Origin: Anthoceros angustus
Taxonomy: Eukaryota > Streptophyta > Anthocerotopsida > Anthocerotales > Anthocerotaceae
NCBI GenBank assembly: GCA_010909165.1
Contig: VJWM01000289.1
Span: 1 to 64,000, forward strand
Reading direction: 5' to 3'
Length of the DNA: 64,000 nucleotides
Numbering within the stretch: position 1 is the first letter of the stretch; each line of letters starts with the position of its first letter. The notes beneath the pieces are model-generated. The model saw nothing but the letters and a program-made list of their open reading frames with translations, made no database searches and was not told the DNA's origin. Below, piece by piece: positions 8,944-20,753 of this stretch. Made by a program: the position numbers and the translations under genes.

Positions 8944-11070
8944 ACCCAGATATCAGGGCATTCCATGTCACCACATTTTTGTGGCCAAGCTGTCAAAAAC
9001 CTGCGCATCTTCCAGTTCACACTTTTGCATACATGTCCACCAGGCAGTCCCACAAGTATGTTATCCAGCAGTCCTATTTCCACAATCTGAGAGTGCAGCT
9101 GCCTGCCTTCTGTAAGGCACCAGTGCTTGCACAGGCCTTCAGAAGGCAAGCAAAAGTAACATGGTCAGCCACAATCAGGCCCTCCTGCTCCATTTGTCCA
9201 TACACAACAAGCGCCTCTTGGCCAAGCCTGATTTGCATACCCAGCTATCAGGGCGTCCATGTCACCACATCCTTTGTGGCCAAGCTGTCAAAAACCTGGT
9301 GCATCTTCCAGTTCACCACATTTTGCATACATGTCCACCAGGCAGTTGCCACCAGTCTGTTATCCAGCAGTCCTCTTCCACAATCTGTGAGTGCAGCTGC
9401 CTGCCTTCTGTAAGCACCAGTGCTTGCAGGCCTTCAGAAGGCAAGCAAAGTACATGGTTACCACAATCAGGCCCTCCTCCTCCATTTGTCCATACAGAAC
9501 AAGCGCCTCTTGGCCAAGCCCATGGTTTGCATACCCAGCAATCAGGGCGTCCATGTCACCACATCCTTTGTAGCCAAGTTTGTCAAAAACCCTGTGCATC
9601 TTCCAGTTCACCACATTTTGCATACATGTCCACCAGGCAGTTGCCCACCAGTAAGTTATCCAGCTGTCCTCCACAATCTGAGTGCAGCTGCCTGCCCTTC
9701 TGTAAGGCACCAGTGCTTGCACAGGCCTTCAGAAGGCAAGCAAAAGTGACATGGTCACACCATCAGCCCTCCTGCTCCATTTGTCCATACAGAACAAGCG
9801 CCTCTTGGCCAAGCCTTGCTGCATACCCAGCAATCAGGGCATTCCATGTCACCACATCCTTTTGGCCAAGCTGTCAAAACCTGGCGTGCATCTTCCAGTT
9901 CGCCACATTTTGCATACATGTCCACCAGGCCCACAAGCACGTATCTAGCTGTCCTCCACAATCTGAGTGCAGCTGCCCTTCTGTAAGGCACCAGCTTGCA
10001 CAGGCCTTCAGAAGGCAAGCAAAAGTAACATGGTCAGCCAATCAGGCCCTCCTGCTCCATTTGTCCATACAGAACAAGCGCCTCTTGGCTGAGCCATGAT
10101 CTGCATACCCAGCAATCAGCTGTCCATGTCACCACATCCTTTGTCCAAGCTGTCAAAACCTGCGCATCTTCAGTTCACCACATTTTGCATACATGTCCAC
10201 CAGGCAGTTGCCAACAAACAAGTTTGGAGGAATGCCACTGTGCACACATCACAGTGCACTTCTGCCAGATTCCACCGCAATGCACAAGCTTGAAGGGCTG
10301 CTACAAAGACGTGAGCATCCGCCTTCACACCTGACGCATCTCATGGTACAGTTGTATGGCCTCTTAGGTTTCCCATGTTTAGCATGAGCAGAGATTATGG
10401 AAAACCACATGAAGGCATCTGGTTTGCCCACCTGGTGAACACATCCATGGCCTCCTGTAGCCTACCTCCATATGCATACATGCGCAAGATATGGTTCCCC
10501 AAAAATGTACTCGATTCGTACCCATGTCTAACAATGAGATCATGAACTCGTCGCCCCACAACCAGATCCTTCTTAGCTGCACACAGTTTTAGCACAGTAA
10601 ACAGAGACTCAGAAATGGGACAGTCTGTCTGCGCCAGACATTCCAGGGCTCCAACGGCCTCAGAGCTTCCTGCTGACATAACGTGCTCACGGTTACAGCG
10701 TTACGACGCCCATTTCCGATCCTGCACGCCTGCCAGTGCTTATCCGGAGAGCTCGACTTGGAAGGAGAGGCCATGACCCATCTGCATATCCAAAGAAACC
10801 AGCTTCATCCACCCAAGCTGGCTTGAACATGCTGTTTAACCAGAGGACCTCGCCAGACCCCTTACGCCGGAAGTCAGGCGAACCAGAGCTCTTCTTACCT
10901 CGCCGGTTATCCCACCACATGCCAGGGTCCAGGAAAAATTGTCGCCACAATGCTCCTGTTCGTGCTCGTGGCGGCTACCATGGCTGGAAAATCCGTCCCC
11001 AGCCGTCCAATTTCTCGCAAGTGCTGTGTCCCTTACACTGCTGCACCTGAAGGATTGGTTGCTTGCTAGT
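6656..11070. repeat. Direct tandem duplication B, about 2.2 kb per unit
   Basis: Unit 1 is about 6656-8917 and unit 2 about 8918-11070. Both run from the CGTCDEG region of a PPR tract to the N-terminal ASNQSF codons. The junction near 8913-8920 falls in GCTAGTGC, an octamer found in both parental contexts (AAGCTAGTGCGTTG near 6655 and TTGCTAGTGCTTGACT near 11065). Unit 2 is about 100 bp shorter, spread over many small deletions. Confidence 0.88.
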
Positions 11071-11174
11071 GCTTGACTCCCTGAAGTGAGATGAGCGGGA
11101 CCTCTTGGTAGAATCCCTGTAGACCCACCAATTTGTTGGGTCCACAACGAATCCAATTGCGATACGTTGGCCAT
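8918..11174 (-). pseudogene. Deletion-rich partial PPR copy; carries the true 5' end of gene 2
   Basis: From 11174 (ATG, MANVSQLDSLWTQQIGG) down to about 8918 this repeats the N-terminus, PDF block and PPR tract of gene 2, ending mid-tract with no E or DYW domain. From 11070 downwards many deletions of one to about ten bases break the frame, leaving short open pieces (10395-10679, 10693-10950). Some repeats match other triplets of the family better than the expected partner, as in a mixed consensus. The 11071-11174 segment is clean and most likely belongs to gene 2. Confidence 0.85.
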
Positions 11175-11561
11175 CTTCTAGGCACCACAGTCGATATATG
11201 AGACGCACAAGAAATTCTGCAGGCCGTGGCAGGATGCCTAAGTCCGATGCATGACCAAACCACGCTTAGCAAGCCCAGTGCAGACGGCTTGCCTATACCA
11301 AGGACACCAAATCAGAAACGAAACACTAGCATCGGGCGACGGCAACATGACCAGGCGGAGGAGGTTGAGGGGCCACCGGCCTCTTCAACAAGCAAGGATC
11401 AGGAGGGGATGGGATTGGGATGATTTCTGTTCCTGGATCATCAAATGCCATTATAGTGTACTGAGAGGGCAGACTTGACGTTATGACGTGCTAACACTGC
11501 GACGATCGCTAGGGCCAAAGAGCAAGCCTCCTGAGGAGGTTTACGCGGTAATGTGTGTGGT

Positions 11562-11890
11562 ACAGTTTGATACAGACTCTACTGAGGACCTCAAGCCTCG
11601 CCACGGCTTACATGATTCTGGTGTGATGATTTGTGTAGAAGCCTGACACAGACTGACTTGAGGACCTCAAGCCCCCGCCATGATGTGCTTACGTGCTTCC
11701 TGTTGTGATGTATTGTATAGAAGCGTGATACAGACTGACTTGAGGACCTCAAGCCCCCGCCATGATGTGCTTACGTGCTTCCTGTTGTGATGTATTGTAT
11801 AGAAGCGTGATACAGACTGACCGAGAACCTCAAGCCATGATGTGCTCTGTGTGGCGATGACTTGTATGGAAGTCTACCTTTCTGGCTTCA
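11562..11890. repeat. 82-bp minisatellite, about four units
   Basis: The unit holds GATACAGACTGACTTGAGG, then ACCTCAAGCCCCCGCCATGA and TGTGCTTACGTGCTTCCTGT. The two central units are identical; the outer two are diverged and shortened. It lies in the 11175-12325 spacer between two minus-strand PPR units. I see no gene in that spacer. Confidence 0.85.
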
Positions 11891-12325
11891 TTCCTCCTTT
11901 GGTTTACTCCTACGCAGAATGTTGAGGTACATGAGTTCTGCGTACTCCTCACCACCTTCGACCTAGCTGCCTGGATCACATCTTGCTGACACTGTCACTG
12001 TACGAATATCCCACCTACGCGAACGTCCATTGTTCAGTATCACATCCAACTGGCCATGATCACATCCGACAAGCCCCCCTGCAAGTCATCAACTTATTTT
12101 GTTTATCAGTACCACCTCGACCATCGATTCTTCTGAGGTCATGATCCTGATGGGCACCCAGTCTCACCTCAACAAGCCTGGATTTCCAACCCCCTGCCAC
12201 CCTCGACCTAGTTGCTCAATTAGAATCTTACCAGGCCACATCCTACTGGAACCGAGAGATTTGCAACCCCCAACTCCCACATGCAAAATTTCACCTGCTG
12301 AGCGCTGGCTATTCCTTCTACATTC

Positions 12326-15211
12326 TCAAGGTCGACCGTTACAACTGCAGCAACCAGCTGTGAATCGATGCACGCGGTACCCATCCCTTACAACAATGTC
12401 TCTCTGTTCAACCCTTGACATGATCTCCGTGGAACTGTGGCAGTCACTGCACATGCGTAGATTCTTAGTTACCACCAGAGGTGTGCCACTCGGAGTGTTC
12501 AAGAGACCAAACGCCAGAGCTAGCTTCTCAGCATGGCCGCAAAGCACATCTTCCTTTTCCTTCTCAGACAGTGGCTTCAACACCAACTTTGTGTGTGTGG
12601 TATGGCCTCCTTCCTGCTTCAGACGTGCATTTTGCTCTCTACCTTGCAAGATCATCTCTTTTTCTCCCACCACAAATATGTACCTGCTTGTTCACCTCAA
12701 TGCCCGCCACAGCAGGTTTCTTGTTGGCTCCTGCTACTATTCTCTGTCTTTCAATTCTATCTACATCGGTCCACCTACCTGCATCTGCATACGCATTGGC
12801 CATGAGCACATGGGATGCCCCTGAGGTCCAGCCTAACAATGCTTTCAAAACACCAATCGCCTCTCTATATCCCCGTGACTTTTGCAGGCATTCAACAAAG
12901 ACATCAACCCCACAACATTACTTTGGCCTCACATGATAATAGCATCTTCTGCCTCATCTAAATGGCCTGCACGCCCAAGAAGATCAATCATGCAATTGTA
13001 ATGCTCAATAGTAGGTTTGATGCCATGCTGTTCAAACATGGAATCAAAGTGCTTGCAACCCTCATTCACCAGGCCCCCATGACTGCATGCTACCAAGAGG
13101 CACGTAAATGTCGACTCGTTCGGATGAAGACCGGCAACTGACATCTCCTGAAAATAAGCTAGTGCGTTGTGACCTTCGTCACAAGTACCACAACCAGCTA
13201 TCAATGCATTCCATGTCACCACATCCTTTGTGGCTAAGCTGTCAAAAACCTGGCGTGCATCGTCCAGTTCACCGCACTTTGCATACATGTCCACCAAACA
13301 AGTGCCCAGAATTATGTTATCTAACTGTCCTGCTTCCACAATCTGTAAGTGCAGCTGCCTGCCCCTCTGCAACGCACCAGCACTGGCGCAGGCCTTCAGA
13401 AGGCAAGCAATAGTGACATGGTTACCCACAACCAGGCCCTCCTGCTCCATTTGTTCATGCAGAAGTAGCGCTTCTTGGCCGAGCCCTTGCTGTGCATACC
13501 CAGCAATCAGAGAATTCCAAGTCACCACATTTTTTATGCCCAAGCTGTCAAAAACACGTCGTGCATCTTCCAGTTCGCCACATTTCGCATACATGTCCAC
13601 CAGGCAGTTGCCCACAAGTACGTTATCCAGGTGCCCTTTTTCGACAATCTGGGAGTGCAGCTGCCTGCCCTTCTGCAAGGCACCGGTGCTCGCACAGGCC
13701 TTCAGAAGGCAAGCAAACGTAACATGGTTACCCACAATCAGGCCCTCCTGCTCCATTTGTCCATACAGGTCAAGCGCCTCTTGGCTGAGACCTTGCTGTG
13801 CATACCCCGCAATCAGGGCCGTCCATGTCACCACATCTTTCCTGGCCAAGCTGTCAAAAACCTGGCGTGCGTCTTCCACTTCGCCACATTTTACATACAT
13901 GTCCACCAGGCAGTTGCCCACCAATACGTTCTCTAGCAGTCCTCTTTCCACAACCTGTGAGTGCAGCCGCCGGCCCTGCTGTAAGGCACCAGCGCTCGCA
14001 CAGGCCTTCAGAAGGCAAGCAAAGGTAACATGGTTAGCCGCAATCAGGCCCTCCTCCTCCATTCGTCCATGCAGAACAAGCGCCTCTTGAGCGAGACCTT
14101 GCTGTGCATACCCAGAAATCAAGGCTGTCCATGTCACCACATCCTTTCTGGCCAAGCTGTCAAAAACCTTGCGGGCAGCTTCCAGTTCGCCACACTTTGC
14201 ATACATGTCCACCAGGCAGTTGTCAACAAATAAGTTAGGAGGAAGGCTACTGTGCAACATATCATGGTGCACTTCTTTGCCAGACTCTAAGTCCACAGCA
14301 AAGGCACAAGCTTGAAGGGCTGCTACAAAGACGTGGGCATCGGCCTTCACACCTGAACTACGCATCTCATGGTACAGTTGTATGGCCTCATTGGGTTTCC
14401 CATGTTTGACATGTGCGGAGATTATGGAAAACCACATGAAGGCATCTGGTTTGCCAACCCTGGTGAACACATCCATGGCCTCCTGTAGTCTACCTCCACT
14501 TGCATACATGCGCAAGATATGATTCCCCAAGTATGTATTTGACTCGTACCCAAGTTTGACAGTGAGCTCATGAACTCGTCGCCCCATGACCTGATCCTTC
14601 TTAGCTGCACACAGCTTTAGAACAGTATAAAACAGAGACTGAGAAATAGGACAGTCTGTCTGTACCAGAGATTCCAGGGCTCCAACGGCCTCAGTAAGCT
14701 TGCCCTGTTCGCATAATCTGGCCACCTTTAAAGCGGTTACGACGCCCAGTTCCGATTCTGAATGCTTGCCAGGCGTATTTGGAGAGGTCGATTTGGGAGA
14801 ACTAACCCCATGACCCATCTGCAAGTCCAAAGAAGCGAGCTGCTCATCCACCCAAGCCGGTTTGAATATGCTGTTTAACCAGAGGACCTCGCCAGATCCC
14901 TTACGCCGGAAGTCAGGCGAACCAGAGCTTTTTTTACCTTGCCTGTTATCCCACCACATGGCAGGGTGCAGAAAAAATTGTCGCCACAATAGCTCCTGCT
15001 CTTGACGACCACCATCGCTGGAAAATCTTTCCCTAGGCATCCAATTCCTCGGAAGTGCTGGGTTCCTTACACTGCTGCACTTGGAGGCCTGGTTGCTTTC
15101 CAGCGAATCACCCCCTAATGTGAGCTGAACGGGGGCTTCTCGTGAAATCCCTGTACACCCACCAATTTGTTGGGTCCACAAGGGATCCGGTTGCCAGACT
15201 GTGGCCATCAT
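12326..15211 (-). CDS. PPR editing factor, DYW:KP class, frame damaged near the E motifs (gene 3)
   Basis: The start ATGATG at 15211 follows an in-frame TGA. A 760-aa frame to 12929 holds the PDF block (WWDNRQGKKS, SPDFRRKG) and five S-P-L rounds, and ends just after GRAGHLDEAE. The rest (E1/E2 and DYW:KP) is recognisable from 12326 to 12928 but split over frames: 12639-12848 carries E2 and the KP box (KKPAVAGIEV), and 12326-12673 carries HAE, CSDC and CNGRP. Expected codons are missing at several points, for example AGCATCTTCT where paralogues have AGCATGTTCTCT. Unlike the other damaged areas, no matching second copy is visible here. It could be a real pseudogene or uncorrected sequence. The native product would be about 950 aa. 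Confidence 0.8.
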
Positions 15212-15384
15212 TCAGACACGGCTCTTGGAAGATGAGACGCGCAACCAATCATGCAGGCCGAGGCTGCATGCCAAGGGACAGTACATGACGGCACCACTCT
15301 TAGCAAGCTCCACACAAAATGGGACACACTAAGCATGGATACTCGTGTCGAGCAACACAAAGGTGATTTAGCAGGAGAAGCTTG

Positions 15385-15700
15385 TGGGGGAGGATTACGG
15401 CTCGGGGTTTCGGATGAACTTTCAAGTTTGGAGTGATCCCCAAGATCTTGTCTTGTGTGCACGGTCGTTGAAATCCCAATGCGAATCCTCCATTCCGTAT
15501 TTGCACTTACCTACCAGAAAGCGAGGATTACGAATCGGAGTTTCGAATGATCTTTCTGAAAGGGTTTGGAGTGATCTCCATTATCTTGTGTCATTTGCGC
15601 ATGATTAATGAAACGCCAGTACAAATCCTCCAGTATGTATTTGCACTTACTTTGTAGCAAGCAAGGATTACGCCTCGGGGTTTCGAATGAGCTTACGAAA
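15385..15700. repeat. Diverged tandem repeat, about 137-bp period, three units
   Basis: GAGGATTACGGCTCGGGGTT (about 15390) recurs as GAGGATTACGAATCGGAGTT (about 15528) and AAGGATTACGCCTCGGGGTT (about 15663), each followed by a TCGAATGA-like core and upstream AATCCTCCA...TATTTGCACTTAC. It lies in the 15212-16347 spacer, which otherwise has no gene I can recognise. Confidence 0.7.
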
Positions 15701-16347
15701 TCAGCTAGATTCCAGAGCCGCCCCAAACAGCCTCGCTTCACCAAAATGCCCCTGTTCCTCGATGGGCAGCTCCTGTTTAGGTTTGCTTGCCTCCAACGGT
15801 GGCGTCGAGTCTGGCATATAGTCTTGTCTTCTCATGCAAATGCCGATGATGGTCAGAGGCTTCAAGAGGCGGAAATATGGCTTCGCCTGCAGGGAATGGC
15901 TACAGTCACCTCTTCAACAAAGCAAAAGTTGACTTTCCACACATTGGCAACTTCGATGCTTTTGTTTCAGATTTGGACATGGGCAGCACATTGCAGCCAC
16001 CCACAACTTCGGTGCTTTTGCTTCATCTGGGCATGTCCAACGCGCTGCAGTAGCATACCCCTCCTCTCCTGTGCAACTTTCTGCTGCTAATGGCTTTCTT
16101 GCGGATTGAGCTGCCCTGGCAGGCTTGGCATCTCAACCCTACATATAAGACGCATTATGTTAAATCAGATAAAAAGACGGCAAAATGTTACTATAAACGA
16201 TACCATCATGAACTTTGCAAAGAAACATTGTTATCATATGGTTGGCACAGTCAAAACGCCCACCTCCGATTCGAACCGACAGCTGATTCTTCCCCCTACT
16301 CCCGAATGCAACATACCACCTGCTGAGCATTAGCCAGTCCTTCCTTC

Positions 16348-19300
16348 TCATGGTCGACCTTTACAAGTGCAACAACCACCTGCGAATCGATGTATCCGGT
16401 ACCCATCCCTTACAACAATGTCTCTCTTTTCAACCCTTGACATGATCTCCGTGGAACTGTGGCAGTCACTGCACATGCGTAGATTCTTCGTTACCACCAG
16501 AGGTGTGCCACTCGGAGTGTTCAAAAGACCAAACGCAAGAGCAAGCTTCTCAGCATGACCGCAAAGCGCATCTTCCTTTTCCTTCTCCGAGAGTGGCTTC
16601 AAAACCAATTTTGTGTGTGGTATGGCCCCTTCCTGCTTCAGACGTGCATTCTGCTCTCTACCTTGAGCCAATCATCTCTGTTTTCTCCCACCACAAATGT
16701 ATGTACCTGCTTATTCACCTCAATGCCCGCCACTGCAGGTTTTTTGTTGGCTCCTGCTGCTATTCTCTGTCTTTCAATCCTATCTACATCAGTCCATCTA
16801 CCCGCATCTGCATACGCATTGGCCATGAGCACATATGGGGATGCACTCTGAGGCTCCAGTCTAACGAGATTTTCAAAACACCACCTCGCCCTCTCTAGAT
16901 CCCCATGACTTTTGCAGGCATTCAGCAAAGACGTGAACCCCACAACATTGCTTTGACTCTCACACGATAATAGCATGTTCTCTGCCTCATCCAAATGGCC
17001 TGCACGCCCAAGGAGATCAACCATGCAGTTATAGTGCTCCATAGTAGGTTTGACTCCATGCTGTTCAACCATGGAATCAAAATACTGGCGACCCTCATTC
17101 ACCAGTCCCTCGTGACTGCATGCTAGTAAAAGGCAAGTAAAGGTAGCATCATCAGGCTGAACACCAGCAACTAACATCTCCTCAAAACAAGATACTGCGT
17201 TGTGACCTTCATCACAAGTACCACAACCACCTATAAGGGCATTCCATGTGACCACATTCTTTGTAACCAAGCTGTCAAAAACCTGGCGAGCACCTTCCAG
17301 TTCGCCACATTTTGCATACATGTCCACCAGGCAGTTGCCCATGTTATCAGCAGTCCTCTTTCCACAATCTGGGAGTGCAGCTGCCTGCCCTTCTGTAATG
17401 CACCAGCACTTGCACAGGCCTTCAGAAGGCAAGCAAAAGTGACATGGTTAGCCACAATCAGACCCTCCTGCTCCATTTGTCCATACAGAACAAGCGCCTC
17501 TTGGCCAAGCCCATGCTGTGCATATCCAGAAATCAGGGTATTCCATGTCACCACATCTTTTGTGCCTAAGCTGTCAAAAACCTGGCGTGCATCTGCCAGT
17601 TCGCCAAATTTTGCATACATATCTACCAGGCAGTTGCCCACAAGTATTTTACCAAGCTGTCCTCTTTCCACAATCTGTAAATGCAGCTGCCTGCCCTTCT
17701 GCAGGCACCAGTGCTTGCACAGGCCTTCAGAAGGCAAGCAAAAGTAACATGGTCAGCCACAATCAGGCCCTCCTCCATTTGTCCATACACAAGCGCCTCT
17801 TGGCTGACCTTGCTGTGCATACCCAGCAATCAGGCAGTCCATGTCACACATCCTTTGGCATGCTGTCAAAAACCTGGCGTGCATCTGCCAGTTCGCCAAA
17901 TTTTGCATACATATCTACCAGGCAGTTGCCCACAAGTATTTTACCAAGCTGTCCTCTTTCCACAATCTGTAAATGCAGCTGCCTACCCTTCTGCACGGCA
18001 CCCGAGTTTGCACAGGCCTTCAGAAGGCAAGCAAAAGTAACCTCGTCCGCCACAATCAGGCCCTCCTGCTCCATTTGTCCATACAACACAAGCGCCTGTT
18101 GGCCGTGACCTTGCTGTGCATACCCAGCAATCAAGGTCGTCCATGTCACTACATCCTTCGCAGGCATGCTGTCAAAAACCTGGCGTGCATCTTCCAGTTC
18201 GCCACATTTTACATACATGTCCACGAGTGAGTTGCCTACAAGTACGTTATCTACCTGTCCACTCTCTACAACCTGTGAGTGCAGCTGCCTGCCCTTTTGT
18301 AAGGCACCAGCGCTCCCACAGGCCTTCAGAAGGCAAGCGAAAGTAACATGGTTACCCACAATCAGGCCCTCCTCCTCCATTTGTCCATACAGAACAAGAG
18401 CCACTTGGACCAGACCATGATTTGCGTATCCACAAATTAGGGCCGTCCATGTCACAACATCCTTAGTGACCAAGCTGTCGAAAACCCTGCGTGCATCTTC
18501 CAGTTCGCCGCATTTTGCATACATGTCCACCAGGCAGTTGCCGACAAACAAGTTAGGAGGAATGCCACTATCCAAGAGATCTTGGTGCACTTTCCTACCA
18601 GATTCCAAGTCCGTGGCAAGTGCACAAGCTTGAAGGGCTGCTACAAAGACGTGAGCATCCGCCTTCAGACCTGACCTACGCATTTCGTGGTAGAGTTGTA
18701 TGGCCTGAATAGGTTTCCCATGTTTAGCATGGGCGGAGATTATGGAAAACCACATGAAGACATTTGGTCTGCCGACCCTGGTGAACACATCCATGGCCTC
18801 CTGTAGCCTACCTCCATATGCATACATGCGCAATAAATGGTTCCCCACATATGCATTTGACTCGTACCCAAGTTTGACAGTGAGATCATGAACCCTTCGC
18901 CCCACAGCCACATCCTTCTTAGCTGCACACAGTTTCAGCACAGCATAAAAGAGAGTTTGGGGAATAGGACAGTTCGTCTGTGCCAGAGAGTCCAGGGCCC
19001 CCACGGCCTCAGCAAGCTGCCCCTGCCGACAGAAATTGCTCACGGTTACTGCCGTTACGATTCCCAATTCCGGTTCTGCACTCCTGGGAAGCTCAGCATC
19101 ATCCAGAGAATTGGACCTGGAAGGAGAGTCACCATGACCCAGCTGCATATCCAAAGAAACGAGATGCTCATCCACCCAAGGTGGCTTGAACACGCTGTTT
19201 AACCAGAGAACCTCGTCGGACCCCTTACGCCGGAAGTCAGGCGAACGAGAGCTCTTCTTACTTCGCCTATTATCCCACCACATGCCAGGGTGCATGAAAA

Positions 19301-19547
19301 GTTGTCGCCACAAGAGCTCCTGCTCCTGCTCCTGCTCCTGGCGACCACCATCGCTGGAAAATCGTCCCCCAGCTATCCACTTGCTCGGAAGTGCTGGGTT
19401 GCTTACTATACTGCAACTACAGGATTGTGTGTTTGCCAGCGGTTGACTCCCTAAGGTGAGCTTCGCTGGAGCTCCTGGTAGAATCTCTGTGCATCCACCA
19501 AGTTGTTGGGTCCACAACGGACCTGGAAGCCATAGTGTGGCCATCAT
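16348..19547 (-). CDS. PPR editing factor, DYW:KP class, frame interrupted in three places (gene 4)
   Basis: The start ATGATG at 19547 matches the MMATLW starts of paralogues. The frame is intact to about 17844: transit-like region, PDF block (WWDNRRSKKS, PDFRRKGSDEVLWL) and three S-P-L rounds. It then runs into a damaged copy of its own triplet (17583-17875), reopens in 17231-17737, is hit again near 17340, continues in 16638-17432 (last PPRs, E1/E2, KKPAVAGIEV) and ends in 16348-16671 with HAE, CSDC and CKGRP. The distinctive MYAKFGELADARQ S motif is present on both sides of the damaged piece; removing one period joins the frames. The promoter-proximal half is clean. Whether this is a living gene with sequence errors or a pseudogene cannot be decided here. 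Confidence 0.8.
17579..17990. repeat. In-register PPR triplet duplication C, about 292-bp period
   Basis: About 110 bases around TGGCGTGCATCTGCCAGTTC and GCAGTTGCCCACAAGTATTT occur at 17579-17695 and again at 17871-17988, almost identical and shared only by these two places. The sequence between them (17700-17870) is an S-P-L triplet remnant with many small deletions. Confidence 0.85.
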
Positions 19548-20753
19548 CCTGGCTCCGCTCTCGAAAGATGAGACGCACAACAAACTATTCTGGCCCTGCA
19601 GGAGGCCACGGTGCTGTGCATGACCCCCACAACGTTTCTGACGGGTGGAACACGTCGAAGCGTTTCCAGGGTCTGCAAACGGGTCGGAGACGTTTCTAAC
19701 ATATCTCACTACATATTACCCTGGAAGCGTTTCTCCACATCACATACCCTTATCTGATGAAGTGTCTCAGATAAGAGTACGAAGTGTCTCAGATAGAATC
19801 ATCAGGCTCGCTTTTAAATGACAGCGTATTGAACTACTCCATCATGGACTGGAAGGAGGCGGCTCCGGCTCCACCAACCAATATGTTCCTTCGCTTATTA
19901 TCCTCATTGTTCACAACTCTGTATAGATACCAAAAATTGTTGGGAGGAAGACAATACCTTTGATTCAGGTGTCGGGTTCCAAAATAAAGCTCTGCAGTGG
20001 CCTCCTAACATCATGCCCAGCAGATTTCTCGAGAGACGGATCTAGCAAGCCTTGAGTTTCAGATTATAAGCCCTACTTTCATTAGAGGTCCACGGATGAG
20101 GAGTTTGGACTTTAAAGCAGGTTGGAAATGGTATGACAATTTTGAGGATTGTCTCATCTCCATGTCACCCAAGTGCAATGTGGGATGCCCGTGCCTGTTG
20201 GTCATTTCGTGTACGAAGATGCTTCACAACATGGGAGGTGCCTCCCTCGGGAGGGTTGACGACCCTGAATAGCAAATGCTTCTGTTCAAGAACAACCAAC
20301 CTGGCTTCTCTTGCTGGGCAAAAGACAAACACCAACTCCAATAAACGATTGTCAGCTCAGTATCTACCACTTGAAAAATGCAACCAGTAGAAACTGCCGG
20401 CTTGAGTACCTAGGTATCTTAAGTTTAACTTCATCGAGCCCTCACTCTTGCGGCGATTCAGGTTGACAGGCCGGTGTGTAGGTGGATGGATCATTTTCAT
20501 GTACTTGATCACAGCAAGGGGAAATAGAGGTACAGAGCTTTTCCAGGGAAGTCTTCTCCGTCAGTTGTACAGGACGTGAATCATGTATGTACACAAATGT
20601 ACCACAGGATGGCTTGGGCTTTGAAACTCTTGGAGTGGAGCGAAAGCTAACATTACCAAAACTGCTCCTTATCTACCTTCGTGCGCCCACATCCAGTATC
20701 GGAGACTGCAGGCACACACTACCGGAGAAAAGACATCAATACCAGGGGGGCGC
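19548..20753. other. Spacer between gene 4 and FATB
   Basis: Shared 5' region of gene 4 and 3' flank of FATB, about 1.2 kb. GAAGTGTCTCAGATA is repeated near 19757 and 19782. A few short open stretches exist (for example 20133-20390), but none shows a protein family I know, so I call no gene. The same spacer follows the N-terminal copy at 30114-31301. Confidence 0.6.

Noticed and set aside
6656-11070. CRISPR-like regular spacing of near-identical blocks
   Set aside because: The blocks are about 300-bp PPR codon repeats in a plant nuclear gene, not short repeats with unique spacers.
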